DNA from: Micromonospora sp. WMMD1128
GTDB taxonomy: Bacteria; Actinomycetota; Actinomycetes; Mycobacteriales; Micromonosporaceae
Assembly (NCBI RefSeq): GCF_027497235.1
Contig: NZ_CP114902.1
Coordinates: 4,924,001-4,988,000 of the forward strand
Length of the DNA stretch: 64,000 bases
Direction of reading: 5' to 3'
The notes beneath the pieces were generated by a model. That model saw nothing but the letters and a program-made list of their open reading frames with translations, was not told the origin of the DNA and did no database searches. Shown one piece after another: positions 1 to 8,473 of the stretch. The first letter of the stretch is position 1. Every line of letters begins with the position of its first letter. The position numbers and the translations under genes are program-made.

Positions 1-981
1 GTCGGGCCGCACCACCGCCGGCGCCGGGGCGGTCCGGTCGGCGAAGCGGGTCACGCCGATCCGGTGCGGCCGGCCGGCGACCACGCCCGCCTCGACGGCG
101 GCGCCGACGTCGTTGACGTGCACGTGCACGTTCCAGGTGCCGGAGCCGTCGCCGACGACCACCAGGGAGTCACCGAGCGCGGACAATTCGGCGCGCAGCC
201 GCGCCACCGCCTCGTCGGTGGCGTCGAGCAGGTATTGCACCTCGTAGGCGTACCCCTCGGAGCCGGTCTCCCGCGCGGCCGTCCCGGGCCGGCGGAGCGG
301 GGGCGGCGCGGGCGCCGGGCTCTCCCCGGTGACCGTCTCGACAAGCGCGTCGAGCAGCAGGCAGAGCCCGCGCCCGCCGGCGTCGACCACGCCGGCGCGG
401 GCCAGCTCGGGCAGTTGCTCCGGGGTGCGGGCCAGCGCCCGGGCCGCCGCGACGGCCGCCGCGCGGGCCACCGCGGGCAGGTCGTCGCTCTGCGCCCGCT
501 GGGCCGCGTCGGCCGCCGCGGCGACCACGCTGAGCAGTGTGCCCTCGACCGGCCGGGCGACCGCGGCGTAGGCGGCGGTGGTGGCGGCGGCCAACGCCCC
601 GGCGAGCTGGCGGCCCCGGACCGCGGGCGCGGGTGCCAGCGCGTCGGCGAGGCCGCGAAGGATCTGCGAGAGGATCACCCCGGAGTTGCCCCGCGCGCCG
701 AGCAGCGCGCCCTGGGCCATCAGCCGCAGCGCGTGCCCGTGCGGGGTGTGCCCGCCGTCGGGGAGCGTCTCCAGGTCCATGGCGAGGGCCTGCTGGGCCG
801 AGGTGAGCGTGAGCACCAGGTTGGTGCCGGTGTCGCCGTCCGGCACCGGGTAGACGTTGAGGTCGTCGATCTCGCCCTGGTGCCGCTGGAGGGCGGCCAG
901 CCCGCTCGTGCACCAGCGGCGCACCGCGGCGGCGTCGAGGGTGTCCAGCACGTCGGGAAGCCTACTGGCGCGCACCGACAC
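1..981 (-). CDS. DAK2-domain protein (FakA/YloV-like), 3' end cut off
   Basis: The first 327 codons of a DAK2 (dihydroxyacetone kinase L-type) protein run off the left edge. The N-terminal part reads LDTLDAAAVRRWC, then NVYPVPDGDTGTNL and ARGNSGVILSQILRG, which are the ATP/Mg-binding Asp loop and glycine-rich motifs of the DAK2 fold. Related proteins (FakA/YloV, about 550 aa) phosphorylate fatty acids with a FakB partner; whether this one does so is inferred. The GTG at 981 (MSVRASRLPD) is the likely start, but no strong Shine-Dalgarno is visible. It is divergent from rpmB, as in many actinobacteria, where recG usually follows. Confidence 0.85.
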   Translation of the reverse strand, partial: MSVRASRLPDVLDTLDAAAVRRWCTSGLAALQRHQGEIDDLNVYPVPDGDTGTNLVLTLTSAQQALAMDLETLPDGGHTPHGHALRLMAQGALLGARGNSGVILSQILRGLADALAPAPAVRGRQLAGALAAATTAAYAAVARPVEGTLLSVVAAAADAAQRAQSDDLPAVARAAAVAAARALARTPEQLPELARAGVVDAGGRGLCLLLDALVETVTGESPAPAPPPLRRPGTAARETGSEGYAYEVQYLLDATDEAVARLRAELSALGDSLVVVGDGSGTWNVHVHVNDVGAAVEAGVVAGRPHRIGVTRFADRTAPAPAVVRPD

Positions 982-1010
982 GCGCCCGGTCCGGCGCGCT
1001 CGGGGGCGGG

Positions 1011-1041
1011 TTGGCCGGGGCCACCCGGCATCGGGTAACCT
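1011..1041 (+). promoter_or_regulatory. possible rpmB promoter
   Basis: TTGGCC at 1011-1016 and TAACCT at 1036-1041 are spaced by 19 bp, about 65 bp upstream of rpmB. The -10 fits actinobacterial TANNNT, but the spacer is long, so the call is weak. Confidence 0.3.
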
Positions 1042-1105
1042 GGCCAGGTTGTCCGTGCAGCGCCTGCCGGCGACCTCATGAACGTATCAATCCCAGGAGT
1101 ATCCC

Positions 1106-1297
1106 GTGGCTAGCGTGTGCGACGTCTGTGGCAAGGGGCCGGGCTTCGGCCACAACGTGCCCTGGTCCAAGAAGAAGACCAACCGCCGCTGGAACCCGAA
1201 CATCCAGTCGGTGCGCACCCCGGCCGGTGGCGGCACCACCAAGAAGCTTCAGGTCTGCACCTCGTGCATCAAGGCCGGCAAGGTCGTCCGCGCCTGA
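1106..1297 (+). CDS. rpmB: 50S ribosomal protein L28
   Basis: A 63-aa L28 protein starting MASVCDVCGKGPGFGHN. It keeps two CxxC pairs (CDVC near residue 5 and CTSC near residue 52), so it is the zinc-binding C+ form, as opposed to the Cys-less paralogue many actinobacteria make under zinc starvation. GTG start with AGGAG at 1095-1099. It is monocistronic, with a strong hairpin terminator 45 bp downstream. Confidence 0.97.
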   Translation: MASVCDVCGKGPGFGHNVPWSKKKTNRRWNPNIQSVRTPAGGGTTKKLQVCTSCIKAGKVVRA

Positions 1298-1341
1298 CCC
1301 GGCGCGCGGGTCACGATCACGACCCGCCCCCCGTGACATCG

Positions 1342-1377
1342 CCAGAAGCCGCCCGGGTGACCCCGGGCGGCTTCTGG
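1342..1377 (+). terminator. rpmB terminator
   Basis: A perfect 16-bp stem (CCAGAAGCCGCCCGGG, 1342-1357, pairing with 1362-1377) with a 4-nt loop, no long U-tract, 45 bp after the rpmB stop. Confidence 0.85.
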
Positions 1378-1507
1378 CTGTCGTCCCGCGCCGTCCGACC
1401 CGCGACGACGGCTGACCAACCGTACGGCGACCCGCTGGTCCGGGCCGGTTAGGGTGCTGCTGCGCCGGCCGCCCGGTTCTGGCGCGAGCCGTGGGGAGGA
1501 ACGACCG

Positions 1508-2764
1508 GTGGACCTCGATCTGGGTCGCGAGCAACTGGTGGTGGTCGGCGCGTCGCTCGGTTCGCTGCGGTGGTTCGACGAGGAACTGCCGGCCGGCAGC
1601 GTGGTGCTGGTCGAGGAACCGGACGTGATCCGCCGCCGCGACCTGGCCCGGTTCGCCGAAGACCTGCCCCTGGTCGGCCGGTTGGTGGCGGTGGAATACC
1701 AGACCGGCCTGGACGTCGACGCCCTGCTCGCCCGGGAGCCCGGCCTGGCCGGCGCCCGGCTGGTCCTGCCCGGCCTGGAGTACGCGGTGGGCGCCACCGC
1801 CCGGCTGGCCGACCGGCTCGGCCTACCCGGCGCCGGGGTGGCCGCCGCGGACGTCTTCTCCGACAAGCACCGGATGCGGCTGCTGGCCGACGAGATCGGC
1901 CTGGCGAACCCCGCCTACGAGCTGGTCGACGACCCGGCGCGGGCGGCCCGGTTCGCCCACGCGCACGACGGCCGGTGCGTACTCAAGCCCACCCGCCGCT
2001 CGGGCAGCCTCGGCGTGCAGCTGATCACCGACCCGGGCGAGTTGCCGGACCGCTGGGCGGCGAGCGCCGACCCGCCGGCGCCCACCGAGGCCACCGACCG
2101 GGGGCTGCCCACCGGCGTGCTTGTCGAGGAACTGCTTGTCGGCTCCGAACACAGCGTCGAGCTGCTGGTCGCCGACGGGGACGTGCTCTTCGCCAACGTG
2201 ACCGACAAGCGGATCGCCGGCGGCCGGCACCCGGTGGAGACCGGCCACACCGTGCCGTCCGCGCTACCCCCGTCCGACCACGACGCGCTGCGGGCGGCGG
2301 CGACCCGCCTCGCCACGGCGGCCGGCTTCCGCAGCGGCATGCTGCACAGCGAGTGGATCCTGGTCGACGGCGTGCCCACGCTCGTCGAGTGCGCCGCCCG
2401 GATGCCCGGCGACATGATCACCGCGCTCATCTCGATCGCCTACGAGCGGGACGTCATCGAGGCGTACCTGCGGGTGCTGCGCGGCGAGCGGCCGGCGCTG
2501 CCGACCCGGCCGACCGGCGCGGCGGCGATCGAGTTCCTCGTCGCCCCACCCGGCCGGGTGACCGCGGTGGACGGCCGGCGCGACGCGCTGCGGGTGCCGG
2601 GCGTGCTCGACGTGCGGGTCGACACGAAAGTCGGGCAGACCGTCCCCGAGATGCGCTCCTCGGCGCACCGCAGCGGGCACCTGATGGCCTGGGGCGCGAC
2701 GCCGGACGAGGCGGCGGTCGCCGCCCGCCGGGCCGCCGGAGAGATTCGCATCACCGTCGGCTGA
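1508..2764 (+). CDS. ATP-grasp domain protein
   Basis: About 418 aa. The N-terminal pre-ATP-grasp part (DLDLGREQLVVVG) is followed by an ATP-grasp fold: FSDKHRMR, CVLKPTRRSGSLGVQLI (nucleotide-binding Lys and Gly-rich loop) and LVEELLVGSEHSVE. The metal/ATP-binding C-terminal part reads LVECAARMPGDMI. This is the carboxylate-amine ligase group that includes BacD-type dipeptide ligases and biotin-carboxylase-like enzymes; the substrate cannot be told. The GTG at 1508 is preferred over an upstream ATG at 1454 because GGGGAGGA lies 7 nt before it. It appears monocistronic. Confidence 0.85.
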   Translation: MDLDLGREQLVVVGASLGSLRWFDEELPAGSVVLVEEPDVIRRRDLARFAEDLPLVGRLVAVEYQTGLDVDALLAREPGLAGARLVLPGLEYAVGATARLADRLGLPGAGVAAADVFSDKHRMRLLADEIGLANPAYELVDDPARAARFAHAHDGRCVLKPTRRSGSLGVQLITDPGELPDRWAASADPPAPTEATDRGLPTGVLVEELLVGSEHSVELLVADGDVLFANVTDKRIAGGRHPVETGHTVPSALPPSDHDALRAAATRLATAAGFRSGMLHSEWILVDGVPTLVECAARMPGDMITALISIAYERDVIEAYLRVLRGERPALPTRPTGAAAIEFLVAPPGRVTAVDGRRDALRVPGVLDVRVDTKVGQTVPEMRSSAHRSGHLMAWGATPDEAAVAARRAAGEIRITVG

Positions 2765-2798
2765 CGCCGGTCGCGGGCCGTCAGCCGGTCGCGGGCCC

Positions 2799-3266
2799 TC
2801 AGAGGGTACGGCCGAACGACAGGCAACCCGGCTCGTCCTGGTAGAAACCGAAGTTCGGGATCCGCTCGTAGCCGGACGAGGTGTACATGGCGATCGCCTC
2901 GGGCTGCCGGTCGCCGCACTCCAGCACGATCCGCTTGCGGCCGGAGTCGCGGGCGGACCGCTCGACCGCCGCGAGCACCGACCGGGCCACCCCCCGGCCC
3001 CGGGCGGCGGGCGCGGTGTACATCCGCTTCAGCTCGGCCGTCTCCCCGTCCGCGCCGTGGCTGCGCCAGCCGCCGCAGCCCACCGGCCGCCCGTCGACGT
3101 AGGCGACGAGGAAGGCGCCCACCGGCGCGACGAACTCCGCCGGCTCGACGGGCGTGTCGTCGCCGCTGCCACCGTACCGCTCACCCAGGTCCGCAAGCGC
3201 CGCCCGGATCAACGCCTGCGACTCGGGCGCGTCGAAGGGTCGCTCCCGGATCTCGATCTCACTCAC
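2799..3266 (-). CDS. GNAT family N-acetyltransferase
   Basis: A 155-aa single-domain GNAT. The acetyl-CoA pyrophosphate loop is visible as RGRGVARSVLAAVE (motif A, residues about 93-106), after the beta4 strand AELKRMYTAP, and motif B resembles AIAMYTSSGYERI. Substrate unknown. A TAGCCT box at 3273-3278 lies 6 nt upstream of the GTG start and no Shine-Dalgarno is present, so the mRNA is probably leaderless. Confidence 0.88.
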   Translation of the reverse strand: MSEIEIRERPFDAPESQALIRAALADLGERYGGSGDDTPVEPAEFVAPVGAFLVAYVDGRPVGCGGWRSHGADGETAELKRMYTAPAARGRGVARSVLAAVERSARDSGRKRIVLECGDRQPEAIAMYTSSGYERIPNFGFYQDEPGCLSFGRTL

Positions 3267-3340
3267 GTTGCCAGGCTACGACCGGTTCCGGCACCCGTCC
3301 GGCCCCGGCCGCCGAGGTCGGACGCAGATCACTACGCTCG

Positions 3341-3453
3341 TTCCGCTCTGCGGCCGAGCCGGTCATTCCGCTCTGCGGCCGAGCCGGTCATTCCGCTCTG
3401 CGGCCGAGCCGGTCATTCCGCTCTGCGGCCGAGCTGGTCATTCCGCTCTGCGG
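3341..3453. repeat. 25-bp tandem repeat overlapping the thiL stop codon
   Basis: TTCCGCTCTGCGG recurs at 3341, 3366, 3391, 3416 and 3441, so four full 25-bp units plus a partial one. The full units are identical except for one base (GAGCTGG versus GAGCCGG at about 3435). The thiL stop codon (3438-3440) lies inside a unit. No spacer diversity, so not a CRISPR. Confidence 0.95.
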
Positions 3454-4385
3454 AAGTGCTCCCAGCCGCGCGGGCCGTCGTACCCGGCGCCGTCGACGGT
3501 GACGCCGACGCCTGCGCCCACCCGCCCGACCGGGCGCCAGCCCGCCGGCAACGCCGTACCCACCGGGAACGTCGCGGCCAGGGCGTGGTCGTCGCCACCG
3601 CCCAGGATCCAGGAGTACGGGTCGACGCCGAGCGCCTGCGCCGCGTCGCGCATCTGCCGGGGCACCTCGAACGCGTCCCGGCTCAGGTCGATCGCGACCC
3701 CGCTGGCCGCCGCCACGTGCCCGAGGTCGGCGAGCAGCCCGTCCGACACGTCGATCATGGCGGTGGCGCCGGCGTCGGCGGCGGCCGGCCCGGCGGCGTA
3801 CGGCACCTCCGGGCGGCGGAACGCCTCGACCAGCAGCCGGGGCGTGCGGAAGCCCCGGGACAGCACCGTGTAGCCGGCCGCCGCCCAGCCGGTACGCCCG
3901 GCGAGCGCCACCACGTCGCCCGGCCGCGCCCCGGAACGGACCACCGGTGGACGGCCGGCCAGGTCCCCGAGAGCGGTCACCGCGATGGTGAGCGTCGGGC
4001 TCGCCGACATGTCCCCGCCGACCACGCTCGCGCCGACCAGACCCGCCTCCGCGCCCAGCCCGTCGGCCAGTTCCTCGGCCCACGCCGGGTCCAGCTCGGC
4101 CGGCATGCAGAGCGCCACCAGCAGCGCGGTCGGGGTGGCGCCCATGGCGGCGATGTCGGCGAGGTTGGCCGCCGCCGCCCGATGCCCCACGTCCCGCGCG
4201 CCCGACCAGTCCCGCCGGAAGTGCCGGCCCTCCACCAACACGTCGGTGGAGGCGACCACCCGCCGGTCCGGTGCCGCCACCAGCGCGGCGTCGTCCCCGG
4301 GGCCGAGCAGGCAGCTCTCCCCGTACGACAACCGGGCGGTGACCCGGTCGATCAGCCCGAACTCTCCGACACCCGCGACTGTCAT
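3438..4385 (-). CDS. thiL: thiamine-monophosphate kinase
   Basis: A 315-aa ThiL, which phosphorylates thiamine monophosphate to the active cofactor. It starts GEFGLIDRV, with the conserved LGPGDDAALV (Mg/ATP Asp residues), the STDVLVEGRHF motif and ANLADIAAMGATP in the N-terminal half, and IDVSDGLLADLGH and LGGGDDHALAATF in the C-terminal half. Length is normal. The last codons and stop enter a 25-bp tandem repeat. ATG start with GAGGGACGG just upstream. It is divergent from the Lrp-domain gene. Confidence 0.96.
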   Translation of the reverse strand: MTVAGVGEFGLIDRVTARLSYGESCLLGPGDDAALVAAPDRRVVASTDVLVEGRHFRRDWSGARDVGHRAAAANLADIAAMGATPTALLVALCMPAELDPAWAEELADGLGAEAGLVGASVVGGDMSASPTLTIAVTALGDLAGRPPVVRSGARPGDVVALAGRTGWAAAGYTVLSRGFRTPRLLVEAFRRPEVPYAAGPAAADAGATAMIDVSDGLLADLGHVAAASGVAIDLSRDAFEVPRQMRDAAQALGVDPYSWILGGGDDHALAATFPVGTALPAGWRPVGRVGAGVGVTVDGAGYDGPRGWEHFRRAE

Positions 4386-4551
4386 GCCGTCCCTCGTCCC
4401 GCTCCGTCATCCCGCACGACCCACCCCTGTCCCCGCACCGACGTGTGCCCGCTCACCGCGCTCACCAGGCGACCGATAGGGATCACGCCCGCTCGGTACG
4501 GTAGTTTCACCCTTCGGGCCGCCCCAGGCGGCGACGGACGGAGGTCGAGTC

Positions 4552-4785
4552 GTGGTACAGGCGTACATCCTCATCCAGACCGAGGTCGGTCGGGCCCGTG
4601 ACGTGGCCGGTCTGATCGCGGACCTGGCCGGCGTGGTGCGGGTCGACGCCGTCACCGGGCCCTACGACGTGGTCGTGCTCACCGAGGCGAACACGGTCGA
4701 CGAGCTGGGCAAACTCATCGTCAGCAAGGTGCAGATGGTGCCCGGCATCACCCGCACCCTCACGTGTTCGGTGGTGCGGCTGTAA
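4552..4785 (+). CDS. stand-alone Lrp/AsnC effector (RAM) domain protein
   Basis: A 77-aa protein made only of the alpha-beta RAM domain of Lrp/AsnC regulators (AYILIQTEVGRA, TGPYDVVVL, VPGITRTLT), with no DNA-binding helix-turn-helix. Such proteins form ring-like dimers or oligomers that bind amino acids; the role here is unknown. GTG start with GGAGGT 7 nt upstream. Its stop codon is immediately followed by the next gene's GTG (0-bp gap), so the two are probably cotranscribed. Confidence 0.9.
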   Translation: MVQAYILIQTEVGRARDVAGLIADLAGVVRVDAVTGPYDVVVLTEANTVDELGKLIVSKVQMVPGITRTLTCSVVRL

Positions 4786-5421
4786 GTGGAAGAGACGGAA
4801 ACCAACCCGCGCCGGGACCACGGCACCCGCCGCGCCGCGCTCTGGGCCACCCTGGTGGCGGTGCCGGTGACCGTGGCGGTGGCCGGCTTCACGTTCGCCA
4901 AGCTCGCCCCGGAGTCCCCGGACGCCGCGTCGAGCGCGTCGGCCAGCCCCCGGGTGCAGTCGAGCGCGCCCGTCGAGATGCCCGCCCCGGCGCTGGCCCA
5001 ACGCCCGGCCGTCCTCTGCCGCGCGCTGGTGTCGCAGTTGCCCGACACCGTGCGTGAGCTGGGGCAGCGCCCGGTGACTGCGGGCCCGGAGCAGAACGCG
5101 GCGTACGGCGACCCGGCGCTCACCGTGGCCTGCGGTGGCACCGCGCCGGTCAAGCCCTGCCCGTCGCCCACGGCCGGCGGCGACCTGCCCGCCGGTTGCT
5201 TCCCGGACACCGACGAGGTGTGGACCGTCAACAAGGTCTGCTGGCACCCGGTGCAGGAGGCCGACGCCACGGTGCTGACCGCCGTCGATCGGGAGACCCC
5301 GGTCCAGGTGCGGGTGCCGAAGACCTACGATCAGCCGTTGCAGTGGGTGGCCCCGATCTCCGACGCGATCGTCAGCGCGGTGCCCTCGGCGAAGACGGCC
5401 CCCTCGGGCTGCTCCGCCTGA
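4786..5421 (+). CDS. DUF3515 family membrane-anchored protein
   Basis: A 211-aa protein with one N-terminal membrane segment (residues about 18-38, ALWATLVAVPVTVAVAGFTF), then a Ser/Ala-rich linker and an extracytoplasmic domain with several cysteines (LCRALV, VACGG, KPCPSP, GCFPDTDEVW, KVCWHPV). This matches DUF3515, which lies beside ddl in many actinobacteria (the gene before ddlA in M. tuberculosis). Function unknown. Convergent with ddl, with a shared hairpin between. Confidence 0.88.
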   Translation: MEETETNPRRDHGTRRAALWATLVAVPVTVAVAGFTFAKLAPESPDAASSASASPRVQSSAPVEMPAPALAQRPAVLCRALVSQLPDTVRELGQRPVTAGPEQNAAYGDPALTVACGGTAPVKPCPSPTAGGDLPAGCFPDTDEVWTVNKVCWHPVQEADATVLTAVDRETPVQVRVPKTYDQPLQWVAPISDAIVSAVPSAKTAPSGCSA

Positions 5422-5424
5422 CGC

Positions 5425-5452
5425 CCGCGCCGGCCGTCAGCGGCCGGCGCGG
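5425..5452. terminator. bidirectional terminator overlapping the ddl stop
   Basis: A perfect 12-bp stem (CCGCGCCGGCCG, 5425-5436, with 5441-5452) and TCAG loop between convergent genes. The ddl stop codon begins in the loop and its last codons form one arm. Confidence 0.8.
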
Positions 5453-6546
5453 CGGTGCAGGGCGGTCCGGATGAGGCGGTTGACGAGCTTCGGGTATTCC
5501 AGCCCGCTCGCCGCCCACATGCGCGGGAACATCGACGTCGGAGTGAAGCCCGGCATCGTGTTGATCTCGTTGAGAAAGACCTCCAGCTCCGGGGTGACGA
5601 AGAAGTCGACCCGGGCCAGGCCGGAGCAGTCGAGCGCGGTGAAGGCCCGGGCGGCGTAGTCGCGCACCTGCCGGGTCACCGCCTCGGGCAGGTCCGCCGG
5701 GACGTCGTACTCGGTCACCTCGTCGGCGAAGATGTACTTGGCCTCGAAGTCGTACCAGTCGCGGTCGCCGATCATCCGCACCTCGGCGAGCACCGAGGAC
5801 TCGGGCGCGCCGCCGGCCTCGCCCTCCAGCACGCCGCACTCGATCTCGCGGCCCACCACGGCGCCCTCGACGAGCACCTTGCTGTCGATCTCCCGGGCGG
5901 TGGCGAGCGCGGCGTCGAGGTGCGCCCAGTCGTCGACCTTGGTGATGCCGAACGAGGAGCCGGCCCGGGACGGTTTGACGAAGACCGGCAGCCCGAGACG
6001 CGCCTTGTCCTCCTCGCTCAGCGACATCCCGGCGCGCAGCACCGCGTACGGGCCGACCGGGATGCCCTCGGCGGCGCAGAGCTTCTTGGTGAACTCCTTG
6101 TCCATGGCCGCCGCCGATGCGAACACGTTCGCCCCGACGTAGGGGATGTCCGCCATCTCCAGCATGCCCTGGATCGTGCCGTCCTCGCCGTACGCGCCGT
6201 GCAGCACCGGGAAGACCACGTCCACGTCGCCCAGGGCCACCGGGCCCTGGGCCGGGTCGAGCACCATCAGGCCGCCGACGGCCGGGTCGGCGCGCAGCAC
6301 GAGTTCGGCGCCGGAGCCGGCGGTGATCTCGGGCAGGCTGCGGTCGGCGATGGCGAGCCGGGCCGGGTCGCCGTCGGCGAGCACCCACTGGCCCTTCCGG
6401 GTGATGCCGACCGGGACGACCTCGAACTCGTCCGGGTCGAGGGCGGCCAGCACGCTGCCGGCGCTGACGCAGGAGATGCCGTGCTCGGGGCTGCGGCCGC
6501 CGAAGACGATCGCCACACGGGTCTTGCCTGGGGTGGTCATGGTCAC
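5437..6546 (-). CDS. ddl: D-alanine--D-alanine ligase
   Basis: 369 aa; makes D-Ala-D-Ala for peptidoglycan in the cytoplasm. The start [18 protein letters not shown] is the typical Ddl N-terminus. [15 protein letters not shown], the ATP-grasp strand [31 protein letters not shown] and the C-terminal [19 protein letters not shown] are all present, so the enzyme looks intact. ATG start. Position between the DUF3515 gene and the gpsA region matches the conserved actinobacterial order. Confidence 0.97.
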   Translation of the reverse strand: MTMTTPGKTRVAIVFGGRSPEHGISCVSAGSVLAALDPDEFEVVPVGITRKGQWVLADGDPARLAIADRSLPEITAGSGAELVLRADPAVGGLMVLDPAQGPVALGDVDVVFPVLHGAYGEDGTIQGMLEMADIPYVGANVFASAAAMDKEFTKKLCAAEGIPVGPYAVLRAGMSLSEEDKARLGLPVFVKPSRAGSSFGITKVDDWAHLDAALATAREIDSKVLVEGAVVGREIECGVLEGEAGGAPESSVLAEVRMIGDRDWYDFEAKYIFADEVTEYDVPADLPEAVTRQVRDYAARAFTALDCSGLARVDFFVTPELEVFLNEINTMPGFTPTSMFPRMWAASGLEYPKLVNRLIRTALHRRAGR

Positions 6547-6708
6547 CTCATCGGTCGCGGCTGCGGCTGGCCGTGCTCGCCGGTGGCGCTCACCCGGTTG
6601 ACCTTACTGTGCGTCGTCGAAGCCGGTGGCCGATACCCGGCGAGACGCGGCGGCACGTGGCAAACGGTCAAGAGCCCTTATACGGGGAGTAACGGTGCGA
6701 ACCAGCGC

Positions 6709-6743
6709 GGGCGGCCGGTGGCGGGACCTGCCACCGGCCGCCC
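6709..6743 (-). terminator. hairpin terminator after the 76-aa gene
   Basis: A perfect 14-bp stem (6709-6722 with 6730-6743) and 7-nt loop, lying downstream of the small minus-strand gene at 6795-7025 and upstream of ddl. The rest of 6547-6794 shows no gene. Confidence 0.65.
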
Positions 6744-6794
6744 GGCTCTCCCCGACCCTGTCGCCGCGTTTTCCAGGGTCGGGCCCGGTGTGGT

Positions 6795-7025
6795 TCAGAT
6801 GGACGGGTACCGGGGCCGGCGACCGACCGCGATGACCTTGACCCGTTGCCGGCCGGCCCGCACCATGCCCAGCGCCATGAACGCGCCGGCGATCCGGTCG
6901 GCCGCCTCCCGGCTGCTCGCGCCCACGACCTGCCGGCGGCGCTCCGGACTGTTGCGTTCGTCGCGCGCGTGACCGTTCGTCGGACGCACGTCGGTGAGGA
7001 CCACGAGGAACCGGGTCGGTGTCAT
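6795..7025 (-). CDS. small unknown protein (76 aa)
   Basis: Not recognised. It starts MTPTRFLVVLTDVRPTNG and ends RVKVIAVGRRPRYPSI. The middle is charged (ARDERNSPERRRQVV) and followed by an Ala-rich helix (SREAADRIAGAFMALGMVRAG). The two short beta-like strands suggest a small globular protein without signal or membrane segments. Coding is supported by GGAGGT 8 nt upstream of the ATG and a hairpin terminator downstream. Divergent from the XRE regulator gene. Confidence 0.6.
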   Translation of the reverse strand: MTPTRFLVVLTDVRPTNGHARDERNSPERRRQVVGASSREAADRIAGAFMALGMVRAGRQRVKVIAVGRRPRYPSI

Positions 7026-7302
7026 GTCCGGCCACCTCCGTCCCCCGAGCGGCGGGCCGTCACCGTCATCGCGAATCCCTTCCCGTCTCGGCGGACCGGT
7101 ACGGGCACGCGACGATCGGGTCGTGGGGGAGTAAAACCCGATCGTCGCGCGCCCCATCCCCTCCGGTCGCTCACCACCACCGTCGCCACGACAACCGGTG
7201 GTGAGGACGCCATCACAGATTGACAGTTGGACAGCCGTGAATGCAACTCTCATCGGCTTTCTCTCATGCCCGTTTTCCCATCGGATGTGCGACCATCGAT
7301 GC

Positions 7303-8148
7303 ATGGCGCCGAAGACCGCCCGGGCCCGACGGCTCGGCATCCTCCTGCGGACCCACCGTGAGACCGCCGGCCTCACCCTGGAAACCGCAGCCAACGAGAT
7401 CAACAGCACCCGGAGCACGCTGTCCCGCTACGAGAACGCACAGACACTGGTCAGCCCGGCCACCGTGCGCGCGTTACTCACCTGCTACGGCGTGGAGCCC
7501 GACGAGATCGCCGCGGCCGTGCAACTGGCCAAGGACGCCCGCCAGCCCGGCTGGTGGGTCTCCTACTCGTACCTGCTGGACCGGCGCACCATCGACTTCA
7601 TCGCACTGGAAGCCGAGGCCACCGGCATCGCGAACTTCGAGCCGTCGGTGGTGCCGGGCCTGCTGCAGACCGCCGACTACATCCGCGGGGTGATGCGCGG
7701 CGGCCCCCACACGCTCAGCGACGAGCAGGTGGAACAACGCGTCCAGCTACGGCTGGACCGCCAGCAGCGGATCTCCGGCGAGGACCCACCGATCCTCGAC
7801 GCCATCATCGACGAGGGCGCGTTGCTGCGCCCGGTCGGCAGCCACCAGGTGATGGCCGACCAGCTCCACCACCTGCTGAAGATGACCGAGCTGCCGAACA
7901 TCACCGTCCAGGTGATCCCGCTGGCCGCCGGGTACCACCGGGGCACCCGGGGATCGCTGCACATCCTGGAGTTCGCCGACCCCGAGGACCCGATCATCGC
8001 CTCGGTGGAGACCGTCGCCGGGCAGATGATCCTCGACCGGCCGGGCGACCTGCGTACCTGCACCAAGATCATGGAGCACCTGCGGACCGTGGCGCTGAGC
8101 CCGGCGGCCAGTCGGGACCAGCTCCTCCGTCTGCTGAACGAGAGGTGA
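7303..8148 (+). CDS. XRE-family regulator with DUF5753
   Basis: 281 aa. An N-terminal XRE helix-turn-helix (residues about 10-65: LGILLRTHRETAGLTLETAA, STLSRYENAQ) is followed by a DUF5753 domain (EPSVVPGLLQTADYIRGVM, ILDAIIDEGALLRPVG, VIPLAAGYHRG). This is the WhiJ/AbaA-cluster type of regulator known from Streptomyces development loci, always paired with a small DUF397 protein, which follows after 4 bp. A TTGACA at 7220-7225 could be a -35, but the matching -10 is poor. The ATG at 7303 is chosen because homologues begin at about this point. Confidence 0.9.
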   Translation: MAPKTARARRLGILLRTHRETAGLTLETAANEINSTRSTLSRYENAQTLVSPATVRALLTCYGVEPDEIAAAVQLAKDARQPGWWVSYSYLLDRRTIDFIALEAEATGIANFEPSVVPGLLQTADYIRGVMRGGPHTLSDEQVEQRVQLRLDRQQRISGEDPPILDAIIDEGALLRPVGSHQVMADQLHHLLKMTELPNITVQVIPLAAGYHRGTRGSLHILEFADPEDPIIASVETVAGQMILDRPGDLRTCTKIMEHLRTVALSPAASRDQLLRLLNER

Positions 8149-8152
8149 CCGC

Positions 8153-8356
8153 ATGAACGACACCAACCGCCCTCACCCCCCGGCGCCGGCCGGCTGGCGC
8201 AAGAGCAGCCACAGCGGCGACGAGGGCGCCTGCGTCGAGATGGCGCCGTGGCCCGGATCGGTCGCGGTTCGCGACTCCAAGGACCCGGCCGGCCCGGTGC
8301 TGGTGTTCCCACCAACCGCCTGGACCGCCTTCACCGCCGCGCCCCCACGCCCCTGA
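8153..8356 (+). CDS. DUF397 protein, partner of the XRE regulator
   Basis: A 67-aa DUF397 protein with the hallmark WRKSSHSGDEGACVEM, then VAVRDSKDPAGPVLVF and a terminal AWTAF segment. It lies 4 bp after the XRE/DUF5753 gene. In Streptomyces these pairs modulate development and antibiotic production, the small protein probably antagonising the regulator; that role is inferred here. Confidence 0.92.
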   Translation: MNDTNRPHPPAPAGWRKSSHSGDEGACVEMAPWPGSVAVRDSKDPAGPVLVFPPTAWTAFTAAPPRP

Positions 8357-8419
8357 CCGCGCCGGCCGACGCGCTCGGCGGGCACGGCGCGCTCGACGCG
8401 CTCGACGCGCTCGGCGCGT

Positions 8420-8473
8420 GTTAAGCGGGGCCCCCGCCTCTACCAAAGGCGTTAAGCGGGGGCCCCGCCTTTC
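8420..8473. repeat. two-armed GC palindromic repeat, copy A
   Basis: GTTAAGCGGGGCCCCCGCCT, a short spacer (CTACCAAAGGC), then GTTAAGCGGGGGCCCCGCCTT. Each arm is nearly self-complementary around GCGGGGGCCCC. The last codons and the TAA stop of the ROK gene lie in the right arm. Confidence 0.93.

Noticed and set aside
3341..3453. Possible CRISPR from the 25-bp units.
   Set aside because: No unique spacers between repeats and no cas genes.
8357..8419. CGCTCGACG direct repeats after the first DUF397 gene.
   Set aside because: Short, imperfect, low-complexity; no function can be argued.
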